A DNA stretch of 31,862 bases, taken from positions 1-31,862 of the forward strand of contig CAJTOW010000035.1 of NCBI GenBank assembly GCA_910577655.1, in the 5' to 3' direction. The number at the start of each line of letters is the position of its first letter. Position 1 is the stretch's first letter. The translations under genes and the position numbers were made by a program. The DNA is from an uncultured Lachnospiraceae bacterium. Lineage in GTDB: Bacteria > Bacillota > Clostridia > Lachnospirales > Lachnospiraceae. Below, piece by piece: positions 14,915 to 23,416 of this stretch. The notes beneath the pieces were generated by a model. That model saw nothing but the letters and a program-made list of their open reading frames with translations. It ran no database searches and was not told the DNA's origin.

Positions 14915-16732
14915 ATGAACATTTTTTTCCGAAGGCTTTCCTTCCGCCGGAAACTGCTGCTTTCCTTTGTGACATTGTCCTGCATCCCGGTACTGCTGGT
15001 GGGGATCGCGGCCTACCATCTGTATACCAATTTTATCTTTAATATGACGGAAAAATCCTCCATTGAGACCATTGACCTGGTCTGCGATGATATCGACGGG
15101 CTGCTGAACGATGCCTGGAGTCTCTGCGATATGCTGACCAGCGATATCATCATGCAGAAATACCTCCGGATGCAGTTTCCCTCTATACGGGAGCAGTATT
15201 CCAATGATCTGGCCGGCAGTATGGAGCTGGCCTCCATCTCCACTTACCGTAAGGATATCTTCGGAGTATATATGTTTGGCCAGAACGGCGGATGTTATAA
15301 GTCCAGCTACTATTCCTTCAAGTCTGAGAACCAGCGGGAAACCACCTGGTACAAGACCATCGCGGAAAATGAGGGCGCCACCTGGTTTCCGCCCCATGAG
15401 GGAAGCTTCATCGTCCGCAGCTCTATCAGCGACCGGTTCATCACCGTGGGCCAGCCGGTTCTGGACAAGGTTTCCGGCGCGGTGAACGGGATCGTGGCGG
15501 CTGACATCAAGGAGGATGCCATCACCCAGAAGATCCGGCACAGCCTCAGCAACGGGATCATCTGCATCATCGACCAGAACGGGGATATCCTGTTCCGGTC
15601 CAATGGAGGCAATGACCTTCACTACCCCATCGACTTATCCGCGGATCTGGTGGCCGGTATCCTGGATGCCACCGGAACCACGGTGGGAAAGTCCATTGTG
15701 GTTCCGGACGCTGACTGTCTGGTGGTCAGCCGTACCCTGCGCAATTCCAACTGGCGGATCGCCGGCATCATAGACCGTGGATTCCTGACCCAGAGCAGCG
15801 TCAATATCACCAGGATCGTCATGCTCCTGCTGCTGATCATTGTATTTTCTTCCTTGTATGTGGCAATGAACATTTCCCAGTCGGTCTACAAACCGGTGCA
15901 GATTCTCTACCATATGATGGAGGACGTGGAGAACGGAGACTTTTCCGTCCGGTATACCTACCCGTCATCAGACGAGTTCGGACGGCTGGGAAAGAATTTC
16001 AACCAGATGCTGGCCCGGATCCAGGAACTGATCAGCCAGATCTATGAGGAACAGAGGAAGCTGAAGAATTCGGAGCTGAAGGCGCTCCAGGCCCAGATCC
16101 AGCCGCATTTTCTCTACAATTCCCTGGATTCGGTCATATGGCTTCTTCGGATGGAGAAGAACCAGGACGCGGAGAAGATGCTCACGAAGCTGTCCACGCT
16201 GTTCAAAGTCGCCCTAAGCAAAGGGAATGAGATCATCACCATCCGCGAGGAGCTTCTGCACATCAGCAGCTATCTGTTCATCACCAACATGATTTACAGC
16301 CGGAAATTCCAGTACGCTATAGAGTGCGACCCGGTGCTGTATCCTTACCGGACCCTGAAGCTGCTTTTGCAGCCCCTGGCGGAAAATGCCATCAATCATG
16401 CGGTGCCGCTGCCGGGACAGAAGATATTCATCCAGGTGTCCATCCGGGAAGCAGAGGACTGTCTGGTTCTGTCAGTACAGGATATCAGCCGTGGGATGGA
16501 CCAGGATACCCTGAAGCGGCTGCAGGAGCGGCTTGCGGATGAGCGGATGGACAGGCAGGGCAGCCAGGATTCCGGCTATGGTCTCTACAATGTCAATGAG
16601 CGGATTCATATTTTCTATGGAAGCAATTACGGACTCACCATCACGTCGGAGCCTGATTTTGGCACCGAGGTGACACTGCGGATTCCGAAACAGAAAGGAG
16701 ATGAACCATTTGTTCCAGGTAATGCTTTGTGA
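14915..16732 (+). CDS. YesM-type sensor histidine kinase
   Basis: The protein is 605 aa. Transmembrane helix 1 spans about residues 13-34, an extracellular Cache-like region 35-298 and helix 2 about 300-322. HAMP follows at about 326-370, then a His_kinase domain with the phosphorylated histidine H398 in QIQPHFLYNSLDS. The ATPase domain has PLAENAINHAV and GYGLYNVNERI. The start ATG follows AAAGGAACCATTC. The C-terminus overlaps the response regulator gene by 23 bp. It should phosphorylate that regulator after sensing ligand directly or through the anchored binding protein. Family assignment is secure and the signal is unknown. Confidence 0.95.
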   Translation: MNIFFRRLSFRRKLLLSFVTLSCIPVLLVGIAAYHLYTNFIFNMTEKSSIETIDLVCDDIDGLLNDAWSLCDMLTSDIIMQKYLRMQFPSIREQYSNDLAGSMELASISTYRKDIFGVYMFGQNGGCYKSSYYSFKSENQRETTWYKTIAENEGATWFPPHEGSFIVRSSISDRFITVGQPVLDKVSGAVNGIVAADIKEDAITQKIRHSLSNGIICIIDQNGDILFRSNGGNDLHYPIDLSADLVAGILDATGTTVGKSIVVPDADCLVVSRTLRNSNWRIAGIIDRGFLTQSSVNITRIVMLLLLIIVFSSLYVAMNISQSVYKPVQILYHMMEDVENGDFSVRYTYPSSDEFGRLGKNFNQMLARIQELISQIYEEQRKLKNSELKALQAQIQPHFLYNSLDSVIWLLRMEKNQDAEKMLTKLSTLFKVALSKGNEIITIREELLHISSYLFITNMIYSRKFQYAIECDPVLYPYRTLKLLLQPLAENAINHAVPLPGQKIFIQVSIREAEDCLVLSVQDISRGMDQDTLKRLQERLADERMDRQGSQDSGYGLYNVNERIHIFYGSNYGLTITSEPDFGTEVTLRIPKQKGDEPFVPGNAL

Positions 16733-18281
16733 TGACAACGAAATCATACTGGAAGGGCTGTCCGGCCAGATCGACTGGAAGTCCCTGGGCATCTGTCTGT
16801 CCGGCACAGCCACAGACGGGCAGGATGCCTGGAACCAGATGCAGGAGAATCCTCCGGATATTCTGGTCACGGATATCCGTATGCCTTATATTGACGGGCT
16901 GGAGCTGTCCAGACGGGCCAGGGACTTAAATCCCAACATCGTGATCCTGATCATCAGCGCCTACAATGATTTCGAATATGCCAGAACCGCCATGCACCTG
17001 CGGGCTCTGGATTATATCCTCAAGCCCATTGATTTAGAGGCCATGACCCGGACCCTGGCCAATGCTGTCTCCCACTGCCGCCAGCTGCACCAGGACAAGC
17101 GGCTCATTGCCACCCAGCTGCTGCGGAACCTGGCTGTCCAGGAGGCCGGAGCCGCTGACAGGGATCCTCTGTGGAATGAGACAGACCTGGAGCCTTCCTC
17201 CTGGTGCTGCTTTCTGCAGGTGGAGCTGGATGAACACAGCCTTGGAAAGCTGTCTGATGATATCCGCTATGCGGCTGAGCGCAAATTCTCCGCCTTGAGC
17301 CAGATGCTGCTCCAGGACCGGTTCTATGTGCTGGAATCCCACCAGTACCGTTACAGTATCTGCCTGACCTCTGCCTCCAGGGTAGAGCTTACTATGGAAC
17401 GCCGGGTGCTGGTAGATTCCATACGGCGGCATTTCCCCCACAAGGGGGATTATTGTGACGTGATCATCGCCTCTGGCTGTATTGTCCAGGGAACCTCCAG
17501 ACTCCACGACAGTATGAAGACCTGTCAGGAAGCCTGCAAGCTTCATTTCATCAAGGGTACCAACGCAGATATCTTCTATGAAGAGGTGGAGGCCTATATC
17601 TGCCAGGAGCCAGAGGACAGCACCTCCTATCCTATGCCGGATACCAGACTCATCACCTTCATCAAGGAGCAGAACCGGGAAGGCATCTGCCAGGAACTGG
17701 AGAAGCTGAAAACGTGGCTTTACCGGAAGGGGAGCGAAAGCTATCTTTACATGACCTTTTCCCTGGGCAGCTTTTACACCCATCTGATCAAGGAGCTTGA
17801 GGAATCAGGAATCAGCGTCCAGGACATTTTCCAGAATCCTATCGGAGAATTTAAGAAGGTGACTGCCGGAGGAACCCTGGAATCCAGCATTGAAAATCTG
17901 AAACAGAACCTTTTTGAAATCTGTGACAGCATCCGGCTCAACAAGAGCCGTTATGGGAGGCTCATGGACCAGGCCATCCTCTACATCCAGAACCATTATA
18001 TGTCCTCTTCCTTTTCCATTGAGGAGGTGGCCCGGGCCGTATGCCTGAGTACTTCCTATTTCAGTACGGTGTTTAAGAATGAGACGGGGATCACCTTTAC
18101 GGATTATCTGATCCGGATCCGCATGGAGAAGGCCAGAGGACTGCTGGAGAACACCAGCATGAAAATGTATGAGATCTCTTCCCGGGTGGGCTATGAAAAT
18201 GCTGCCTATTTCAGCGCGTCTTTCAAGCGGTATTACGGAAAATCCCCTTCGGAATTCCAGGGGAAATCACCAGGGAAATAA
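16710..18281 (+). CDS. YesN-type response regulator with AraC DNA-binding domain
   Basis: The N-terminal receiver domain has CDDNE at residues 7-11, the phosphorylation site D55 in ILVTDIRMP and the lysine in YILKPID. The C-terminal 100 residues are a double helix-turn-helix of AraC type (SIEEVARAVCLSTSYFSTVF and YEISSRVGYENAAYFSASFK). I prefer TTG 16710, giving 523 aa: AAAGGAG lies eight bases upstream and the product then begins MFQVMLCDDNE, as usual for YesN. An ATG at 16701 would sit directly on that ribosome binding site. The likely targets are the two divergent promoters at 12700-12820. It ends five bases from the convergent tatD stop with no room for a terminator. Confidence 0.94.
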   Translation: MFQVMLCDDNEIILEGLSGQIDWKSLGICLSGTATDGQDAWNQMQENPPDILVTDIRMPYIDGLELSRRARDLNPNIVILIISAYNDFEYARTAMHLRALDYILKPIDLEAMTRTLANAVSHCRQLHQDKRLIATQLLRNLAVQEAGAADRDPLWNETDLEPSSWCCFLQVELDEHSLGKLSDDIRYAAERKFSALSQMLLQDRFYVLESHQYRYSICLTSASRVELTMERRVLVDSIRRHFPHKGDYCDVIIASGCIVQGTSRLHDSMKTCQEACKLHFIKGTNADIFYEEVEAYICQEPEDSTSYPMPDTRLITFIKEQNREGICQELEKLKTWLYRKGSESYLYMTFSLGSFYTHLIKELEESGISVQDIFQNPIGEFKKVTAGGTLESSIENLKQNLFEICDSIRLNKSRYGRLMDQAILYIQNHYMSSSFSIEEVARAVCLSTSYFSTVFKNETGITFTDYLIRIRMEKARGLLENTSMKMYEISSRVGYENAAYFSASFKRYYGKSPSEFQGKSPGK

Positions 18282-18286
18282 TGGGG

Positions 18287-19051
18287 CTACAGCCGGTACA
18301 GCCGGCGGGCGTTCTGTTCTGTGATCGTGATCACCTCCTGGACGGGAATATCTCTGATCTGGCTGATGGCTTCCGCCACATAAGGCAGATTCAGGGAGGA
18401 ATTACGGCTGCCGCGGAAAGGTACGGGGGACAGATAGGGACAGTCTGTCTCCAGAACGATCCTGTCCACAGGCATATAGGCCACCACCTCTTTCAGCTTC
18501 TTGGCATTTTGGAAAGTCAGTACTCCGCCGATTCCCAGATAAAATCCCATATTCAGGTATTCCCGGGCCATCTCCACGCCGTAGGAGAAGCAGTGTATCA
18601 CACCTCCCAGGTCCTGGGCGTGTTCTGCTTTCATGATGTCCAGGGTATCCTTTGCCGCGTCCCGGCTGTGAATAACCACCGGCAGTTTCACCTGACGGGC
18701 CAGATCAAGCTGTCGTACAAACCACTGTTTCTGGATCTTTGGATCCGGCTCCTTCCAGTAGTAATCCAGACCGATCTCGCCTATGGCAACCACCTTCTCC
18801 CTGGCAGATGTCTGCTTCAGCCATTCCATCAGATGGTCGTTCAGTTCCCCAGTCTCACTGGGGTGTACGCCTACAGTACCATAGAGGAAGGGGTATTGTT
18901 CTATAAGCGCCAGAGTATTTTGGGTGGAACGGATGCTGGCGCCAATGTTCACCACCGTGCCGATATTGTGGGAAGCGAGACTGTGCAAAAGGCTGTCACG
19001 GTCAGATGCAAAGGCTTCGTCATCGTAGTGGGCGTGGGTATCGAAGATCAT
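18287..19051 (-). CDS. tatD: TatD-family metal-dependent DNase
   Basis: The protein is 254 aa, the normal length. Metal ligands are H6 and H8 (DTHAHYDD), E92 (AIGEIGLDYYW), H128 (VVIHSRD), H153 (VIHCFS) and D203 (LETDCPYLSP). TatD proteins are 3'-5' exonucleases involved in DNA repair and degradation. Start ATG 19051 is preceded by AAAGGAG; the open frame continues 72 codons further upstream, but that part overlaps the traX gene and is not conserved-looking. metG-tatD adjacency is common in Firmicutes; here a TraX-family gene lies between them. Confidence 0.95.
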   Translation of the reverse strand: MIFDTHAHYDDEAFASDRDSLLHSLASHNIGTVVNIGASIRSTQNTLALIEQYPFLYGTVGVHPSETGELNDHLMEWLKQTSAREKVVAIGEIGLDYYWKEPDPKIQKQWFVRQLDLARQVKLPVVIHSRDAAKDTLDIMKAEHAQDLGGVIHCFSYGVEMAREYLNMGFYLGIGGVLTFQNAKKLKEVVAYMPVDRIVLETDCPYLSPVPFRGSRNSSLNLPYVAEAISQIRDIPVQEVITITEQNARRLYRL

Positions 19052-19068
19052 AGGGGTGGCTCCTTTCC

Positions 19069-20070
19069 TTATCTGGTAAAAAGAGATTGGTAAATTCCAA
19101 ATAAGACCAGCATATGGGCTGGATAAAATAAATAAAAGGCATATTTCCATGGCTGGCGGCCGCGTTTTCCGTTGTAGAGCCAGATCAGTCCAAAGGAAAT
19201 GACATATCCCGGAATATGGTACCACTGGCCCTGGGTGCAGAGCATCCAGGCAAACCCCATAAGGCAACCGCGCCAGCGTTCATTTCTGAGGCAGTAGAAG
19301 AAGGCAATCAGAAGAATGCCGTCATAGTCATAGTCCGTGTGCAGACACCAGGCCAGGAAGGCGGCAGCCAGGATTATGATCAGCTGGAGGAAGTGGCCGG
19401 ATCCTGTCGCAGCCGGGAATTCCGGCTGGCCTGAGGGGTGGGGCGCAGGCTGGTTCGGCTGGCGTCCTTCTTTGGACTTGATGCCGCCTATGCGGAAAGC
19501 CGGCCAGCCGGATCTGTGCAGCCCCGGCCATTGACCGGCTGTATCCATGGCTTTCATCACCAACAGCCCCAGAAGAAGGGTGAAGAATACATTCTGTGCC
19601 ACCGGGCTGACCATATGGCTGGCAGTCATCAGATTGAAGGGTATCTCCGACAGCAGGGCAAAGACAGCCAGACGAACTGTATAACGGCGCCAGTTCCTGG
19701 TGTGGAAGAAGCCCTCCACCAATAGGAATGCGTAGATGGGGAAGGCGATCCGCCCGATGGAACGCATAACACGGTACGCAAGGAGCCAGCTGTCGTAGCT
19801 GGCCCGGAGGGTGGTATAGGCTGCCTGGGTCGTTCCCGCACCGGCCAGCTGGCGCAGCTCTGCAGCCAGCGCCGGAATATAGCCGCGTCCCAGCAGAAGA
19901 AACGCAATATGATCTGCCAGCATTGTGAGAACGGCAATCAGTTTTAACTGACTGCCGTCCAGACCATGCCGGAAAACACTTTTTCCCCTGAAGTCGTTCT
20001 GACCGCACCGTTCAGGGGCTGTCTGGCCCTGAACGGTCTTTAAATCATCCCTGGTTTCTATATTCACCAT
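19069..20070 (-). CDS. TraX-family integral membrane protein
   Basis: The protein is 333 aa with about eight hydrophobic segments. QLKLIAVLTMLADHIAFLLL near residue 50, RSIGRIAFPIYAFLLVEGFF and RYTVRLAVFALLSEIPFNLM are the conserved core of PF05857, named for F-pilin acetylase TraX; most chromosomal members have no known function. The ATG shares one base with the metG stop. The N-terminal 45 residues before the core are longer than I expect for the family and contain a palindromic element (20007-20037). A hydrophilic Gly/Pro/Gln-rich loop (about residues 190-215, KSKEGRQPNQPAPHPSGQPE) also looks like an insertion. Confidence 0.85.
   Translation of the reverse strand: MVNIETRDDLKTVQGQTAPERCGQNDFRGKSVFRHGLDGSQLKLIAVLTMLADHIAFLLLGRGYIPALAAELRQLAGAGTTQAAYTTLRASYDSWLLAYRVMRSIGRIAFPIYAFLLVEGFFHTRNWRRYTVRLAVFALLSEIPFNLMTASHMVSPVAQNVFFTLLLGLLVMKAMDTAGQWPGLHRSGWPAFRIGGIKSKEGRQPNQPAPHPSGQPEFPAATGSGHFLQLIIILAAAFLAWCLHTDYDYDGILLIAFFYCLRNERWRGCLMGFAWMLCTQGQWYHIPGYVISFGLIWLYNGKRGRQPWKYAFYLFYPAHMLVLFGIYQSLFTR
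20007..20037. repeat. Palindromic element inside the TraX-family coding sequence
   Basis: ACCGTTCAGGG (20007-20017) and CCCTGAACGGT (20027-20037) are perfect 11-bp arms around GCTGTCTGG. The GTTCAGGGG...TCTGG portion resembles the dispersed element at 3439. It encodes TVQGQTAPER in the extra N-terminal part of the TraX-like protein, so it may be an in-frame insertion. Confidence 0.6.
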
Positions 20071-22256
20071 CAGCAGATCTCTGCGCCGGACGGCATGGGT
20101 TTCTCGGGTACCATCAGGGCCATGACGCCGTCCGCATCCTCTGCGCAGAGCAGCATGCCTTCTGACATGAGTCCGGCCAGCTTGGCAGGTTTTAAGTTGG
20201 TGACTACCATCACCTTCTTGCCCACCATCTGTTCTGGCGAGTAGTTGGACTTGATGCCGCTGACGATCTGACGCACCTGGCTGCCGATCTTCACCTGACT
20301 GCACAGCAGCTTGCGGGACTTCTTCACTTCCTCGCAGGCAATGATCTCACCTACCTGGAACTGAAGCTTTGCGAAATCATCATAGATGATCTCAGGCTTG
20401 GGTTCCAGATCAATGGCGGCGCCGGGAATGGTTTCGGCGGCATTTCCTGCGGTGGCGCTGGCTGTGGTTCCAGCGACATTTCCAGCAGCGGTGCTGGCGG
20501 CGGCTCCGGCGGCATCTCCTCCTGCGGTGCTGACGGCGGCTCCGGCGGCATTTCCTCCTGCGGTGCTGACGGCGGCTTCCGCGGCATTTCCTCCTGCGGT
20601 GCTGACGGCGGCTCCGGCAACATTTCCCCCAGCAGCATCTGCTCCTGCCTGGGCTTCCTCGGCTGTCTGCATGGCTTCCACCTTGGCCAGGACTTCCTTG
20701 ATATCCATCCGGGCGAAGAGTATCTCGGGCTTGTCAGTCACATGACTGCCTGAGGGATAGAGGCCGAAGGTATCCATCTGCCGGAGCGCACGCTTAGGTG
20801 CATTCAGCTGGGTGAGTATCCTTGCAGAAGTCTCGGGCATGAAGGCTTCCAGAAGGGAGGCGCCGATGGTAATAGCCTCCACCAGGTTATAAAGCACAGT
20901 AGCCAGACGGTCCTTCCGGGTCTCGTCCTTGGCCAGAGACCAGGGCATGGTCTCGTCAATATATTTGTTGCAGCGCCGGAAGATATTGAATATCTCGGAG
21001 ATAGCGTCTGCCACCCGCAGCTCATTCATCTTCCCATCTGCCGTCTTCACGGACTCCAGTACAACCGCTTTCAGGTCTTCATCCACCGCATCCGTCACAC
21101 CGCCATCCTGCACCAGGCCGCCAAAGTACTTATTGGACATGGAAATGGTACGGTTCACCAGATTGCCCAGGATATTGGCCAGATCCGAGTTCATCCTCTC
21201 CACCATCAGCTCCCAGGAAATGATACCGTCATTATCAAACGGCATCTCGTGGAGCACAAAATAGCGGACTGCATCCACACCGAAGAAATCTACCAGCGTG
21301 TCGGCGTAGAGGACATTTCCGCGGGATTTGCTCATCTTGCCATCGCCCTGAAGCAGCCAGGGATGACCGAATACCTGCTTCGGCAGCGGAACATCCAGGG
21401 CCATCAGGAAAATAGGCCAGTAAATGGTATGGAACCGGATGATATCCTTGCCGATCAGATGCAGATCTGCGGGCCAGTATTTCTTAAAGAGTTCTCCATG
21501 GTCTCCGTCACAGTCGTAGCCCAGACCGGTAATGTAGTTGCTCAGGGCATCCAGCCAGACATAGGTCACATGCTTCGGATCAAAGTCCACGGGGATCCCC
21601 CATTTGAAGGAGGTGCGGGAAACGCACAAATCCTGAAGCCCCGGAAGCAGGAAGTTATTCATCATCTCGTTCTTGCGGGAGACAGGCTGGATGAATTCGG
21701 GATGCTCATTGATATGGGCAATGAGGCGGTCCGCGTATTTACTCATCTTGAAGAAATAGGCTTCCTCCCTGGCCGACTGGACCTCACGTCCGCAGTCGGG
21801 GCATTTGCCGTCCACCAGCTGGGACTCGGTAAAGAAGGACTCGCATGGAGTACAGTAAAGCCCCTCATAGTAGCCTTTATATATGTCTCCCTGATCGTAC
21901 AGTCTGCGGAAAATCTTCTGGATCTGAAGCTCGTGATCCTTGTCCGTGGTACGGATAAACTTGTCATAGGAGGTATTCATCATGTCCCAGATCTTCTTGA
22001 TCTGGCCTGCCACATCATCCACAAATTCCTGGGGTGTCACACCTGCGGCCTCTGCCTTAAGCTCGATCTTCTGGCCATGCTCATCCGTACCGGTCTGAAA
22101 ACGGACGTCGTAGCCCTGCTCCCGCTTGTACCGGGCGATGCTGTCTGCAAGCACGATCTCATAGGTATTGCCTATGTGGGGCTTTCCGGAAGTGTAGGCG
22201 ATAGCGGTGGTAATATAGTATGGTTTTTTACAATTGCAATTCTGTTCTTGACACAT
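20070..22256 (-). CDS. metG: Methionyl-tRNA synthetase
   Basis: Charges tRNA-Met with methionine in the cytoplasm; 728 aa. The class I signature is PHIGN (26-30) and KMSKS is at 307-311. A zinc knuckle has C135-x2-C138 and C152-x2-C155. The anticodon-binding domain follows, then a C-terminal EMAPII/Trbp111-like tRNA-binding domain from about residue 615 (DFAKLQFQVGEIIACEEVKK). Between them is an abnormal linker of six 12-residue Ala/Gly repeats. Start ATG 22256 has AGGAGG nine bases upstream; the open frame extends 40 codons further but without a ribosome binding site. It leads the metG-traX-tatD operon. No T-box leader was recognised. Confidence 0.97.
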   Translation of the reverse strand: MCQEQNCNCKKPYYITTAIAYTSGKPHIGNTYEIVLADSIARYKREQGYDVRFQTGTDEHGQKIELKAEAAGVTPQEFVDDVAGQIKKIWDMMNTSYDKFIRTTDKDHELQIQKIFRRLYDQGDIYKGYYEGLYCTPCESFFTESQLVDGKCPDCGREVQSAREEAYFFKMSKYADRLIAHINEHPEFIQPVSRKNEMMNNFLLPGLQDLCVSRTSFKWGIPVDFDPKHVTYVWLDALSNYITGLGYDCDGDHGELFKKYWPADLHLIGKDIIRFHTIYWPIFLMALDVPLPKQVFGHPWLLQGDGKMSKSRGNVLYADTLVDFFGVDAVRYFVLHEMPFDNDGIISWELMVERMNSDLANILGNLVNRTISMSNKYFGGLVQDGGVTDAVDEDLKAVVLESVKTADGKMNELRVADAISEIFNIFRRCNKYIDETMPWSLAKDETRKDRLATVLYNLVEAITIGASLLEAFMPETSARILTQLNAPKRALRQMDTFGLYPSGSHVTDKPEILFARMDIKEVLAKVEAMQTAEEAQAGADAAGGNVAGAAVSTAGGNAAEAAVSTAGGNAAGAAVSTAGGDAAGAAASTAAGNVAGTTASATAGNAAETIPGAAIDLEPKPEIIYDDFAKLQFQVGEIIACEEVKKSRKLLCSQVKIGSQVRQIVSGIKSNYSPEQMVGKKVMVVTNLKPAKLAGLMSEGMLLCAEDADGVMALMVPEKPMPSGAEIC
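20415..20630 (-). repeat. 36-bp tandem repeat in metG linker (six units)
   Basis: Six consecutive 12-codon units encode GGNVAGAAVSTA, GGNAAEAAVSTA, GGNAAGAAVSTA, GGDAAGAAASTA, AGNVAGTTASAT and AGNAAETIPGAA. The first four are close at the DNA level and the last two are worn. The array lies exactly between the anticodon-binding and tRNA-binding domains, where extra length should be tolerated. Confidence 0.92.
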
Positions 22257-22376
22257 GAGCCAATCCCTCCTAAAAATATATATCGATAATATCATTGGCC
22301 GTAACAGCCGGTCATCCTCCGGCGATCTGTATGGAAATGCGTCTGGATAAAATGAACGGCGGCGGCAAGTAATCAA

Positions 22377-22405
22377 ACTATACCATAAAGTGGGGAAAAA
22401 GACAA
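22377..22405 (-). promoter_or_regulatory. Probable metG operon promoter
   Basis: TTGTCT (22405-22400), 17 bases, TATAGT (22382-22377) on the minus strand, giving a leader of about 115 nt. The leader contains GCCGG/CCGGC near 22307-22323 and a single GTAACAG arm at 22301, but no T-box or SAM riboswitch consensus that I can see. Confidence 0.5.
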
Positions 22406-22416
22406 GGAATGGGTAA

Positions 22417-22782
22417 CTATTTCACTGCTGCCCCCTCAAGCCACTGCTTCACCACAGCTATATTCATTTTCACTATATCCGCAATACTTTCTGCCGGCAT
22501 TCCACGGCCTGCAAGGTTCATTACTACCTCTCTGGCCTTTTTCTCTTCCCCTTCTGCGCGACCTTCTTCCCGGCCCTCTGCCACCCACTTTTCGCTCATC
22601 TCACACATGATCCCATAACCTCCTTCTTCGCATTTCAGAAAATGCACCCGGCTGGACAAGTCTCCCTGGCTCATATCCTCCGGATCTGTTGTTTTAAAAT
22701 ACTTCATCAGGCGGGCCGTCTCCGTCCCGTCATCCACTTCCGCATTCACATAGATTACATGGATTCCGTCGTCATACTGCAC
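22417..22782 (-). pseudogene. C-terminal remnant of an Rpn-family (PD-(D/E)XK) transposase/nuclease
   Basis: The frame beginning QYDDGIHVIYVNAEVDDGTE and continuing LMKYFKTTDPEDM, then GREEGRAEGEEKKAREVV, matches the C-terminal half of Rpn-type recombination-promoting nucleases common in Lachnospiraceae. The nuclease half with its catalytic motifs is missing. In frame upstream the sequence stays open to a stop near 22875 but is not recognisable. The ATG at 22782 has no ribosome binding site. I call it a degraded element, probably non-functional. It lies 12 bp upstream of the metG promoter. Confidence 0.7.
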
Positions 22783-22977
22783 ATCAGTTCCGCTTAAATT
22801 GATCTTCCCTCTAGCGGCTTTTCACCCTGAACTGGTTTCTCCAGCATTCTTTCCATTCCCCTTCCAACTATACCTCCGTCCATGCTCACCAGCTCTATCG
22901 CTTTATATTTATTATAAGCCTTGGAATCGTCTAAATCAAGAATAAAGGCGGTTCCTGGAATGTCCGCCGCAACAGTT

Positions 22978-23010
22978 GTTACTGTCCACTGGTACCCAGC
23001 GGACAGTAAC
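22978..23010. repeat. Perfect palindrome with nested inner stem
   Basis: GTTACTGTCC (22978-22987) pairs perfectly with GGACAGTAAC (23001-23010); inside, CTGG pairs with CCAG. It differs in core from the GTAACAGTTCAG family (GTTACTG rather than GTAACAG outward) and is probably a separate element type. Confidence 0.65.
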
Positions 23011-23081
23011 CCAGACCGCCGTTTCAAATCACCTGCAGTGATAGAGCGGCCCGGATTCCGGCCGTTACGTGCATCCTCCCG

Positions 23082-23143
23082 CTGTTACAGTCTTGCAGCA
23101 CTAAATCCCTGTAACAGTTCAGACCCTCCTTGAATCATTATGG
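23082..23143. repeat. Two adjacent or overlapping copies of the dispersed palindrome
   Basis: CTGTTACAG (23082-23090) faces CTGTAACAG (23109-23117). The latter begins GTAACAGTTCAGACCCTCCT (23111-23130), which continues TGAATCATTATGG where the clean copy at 5061 has TGAACTGTTACGG. The right arm has therefore decayed. Confidence 0.6.
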
Positions 23144-23387
23144 CATCTTTCCATGAAGATCGCTTCGCAATGGGGCAGATGCCCTTCATCCACTATGTAT
23201 CGGAACAGTCACCGCAATCGGTGCACAAGACCTATCTGAACAGTTACAAATCCTTCCATACAGATACCAATCCGCTCCCCTCCTTTACATTTCCAAATAG
23301 CAACAAATGGTTCTCCTGCAAATCAGCAGCGCGATAAAAGATTTACCGGAATCAGGCCAGGAAGATTTCCCAGCGAAGATTGTTTTT

Positions 23388-23416
23388 AGTATAATGGTTC
23401 AGCAACCATATGTCAA
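23388..23416 (-). promoter_or_regulatory. Consensus promoter without an intact downstream gene
   Basis: TTGACA (23416-23411), exactly 17 bases, TATACT (23393-23388) on the minus strand. It would drive leftward transcription into the palindrome-rich stretch and the Rpn remnant. No intact reading frame with a good ribosome binding site follows within 600 bases. Confidence 0.65.

Larger units (their letters stand above)
22783..23387. other. Gene-poor stretch with clustered palindromes
   Basis: I find no convincing gene here. A 77-aa frame at 22794-23027 (minus; TTG start; contains GTAFILDLDDSKAYNKYKAI) has no family that I recognise and includes a palindrome. The stretch carries at least three copies or fragments related to the dispersed GTAACAG element, including GTAACTGTTCAGATA on the minus strand near 23234-23250. 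It is preceded by a strong leftward promoter at 23388-23416. Confidence 0.5.

Noticed and set aside
19052..19267. N-terminal extension of the TatD frame by 72 codons
   Set aside because: It overlaps the TraX-family gene, and the ATG at 19051 has a proper ribosome binding site and begins with the conserved DTHAH motif.
20415..20630. Regular repeats that could suggest a CRISPR array
   Set aside because: Units are directly adjacent without spacers and are in frame within metG.
22257..22376. T-box or SAM riboswitch ahead of metG
   Set aside because: The 115-nt leader shows only a short GC hairpin; no T-box consensus or SAM aptamer core was found by eye.
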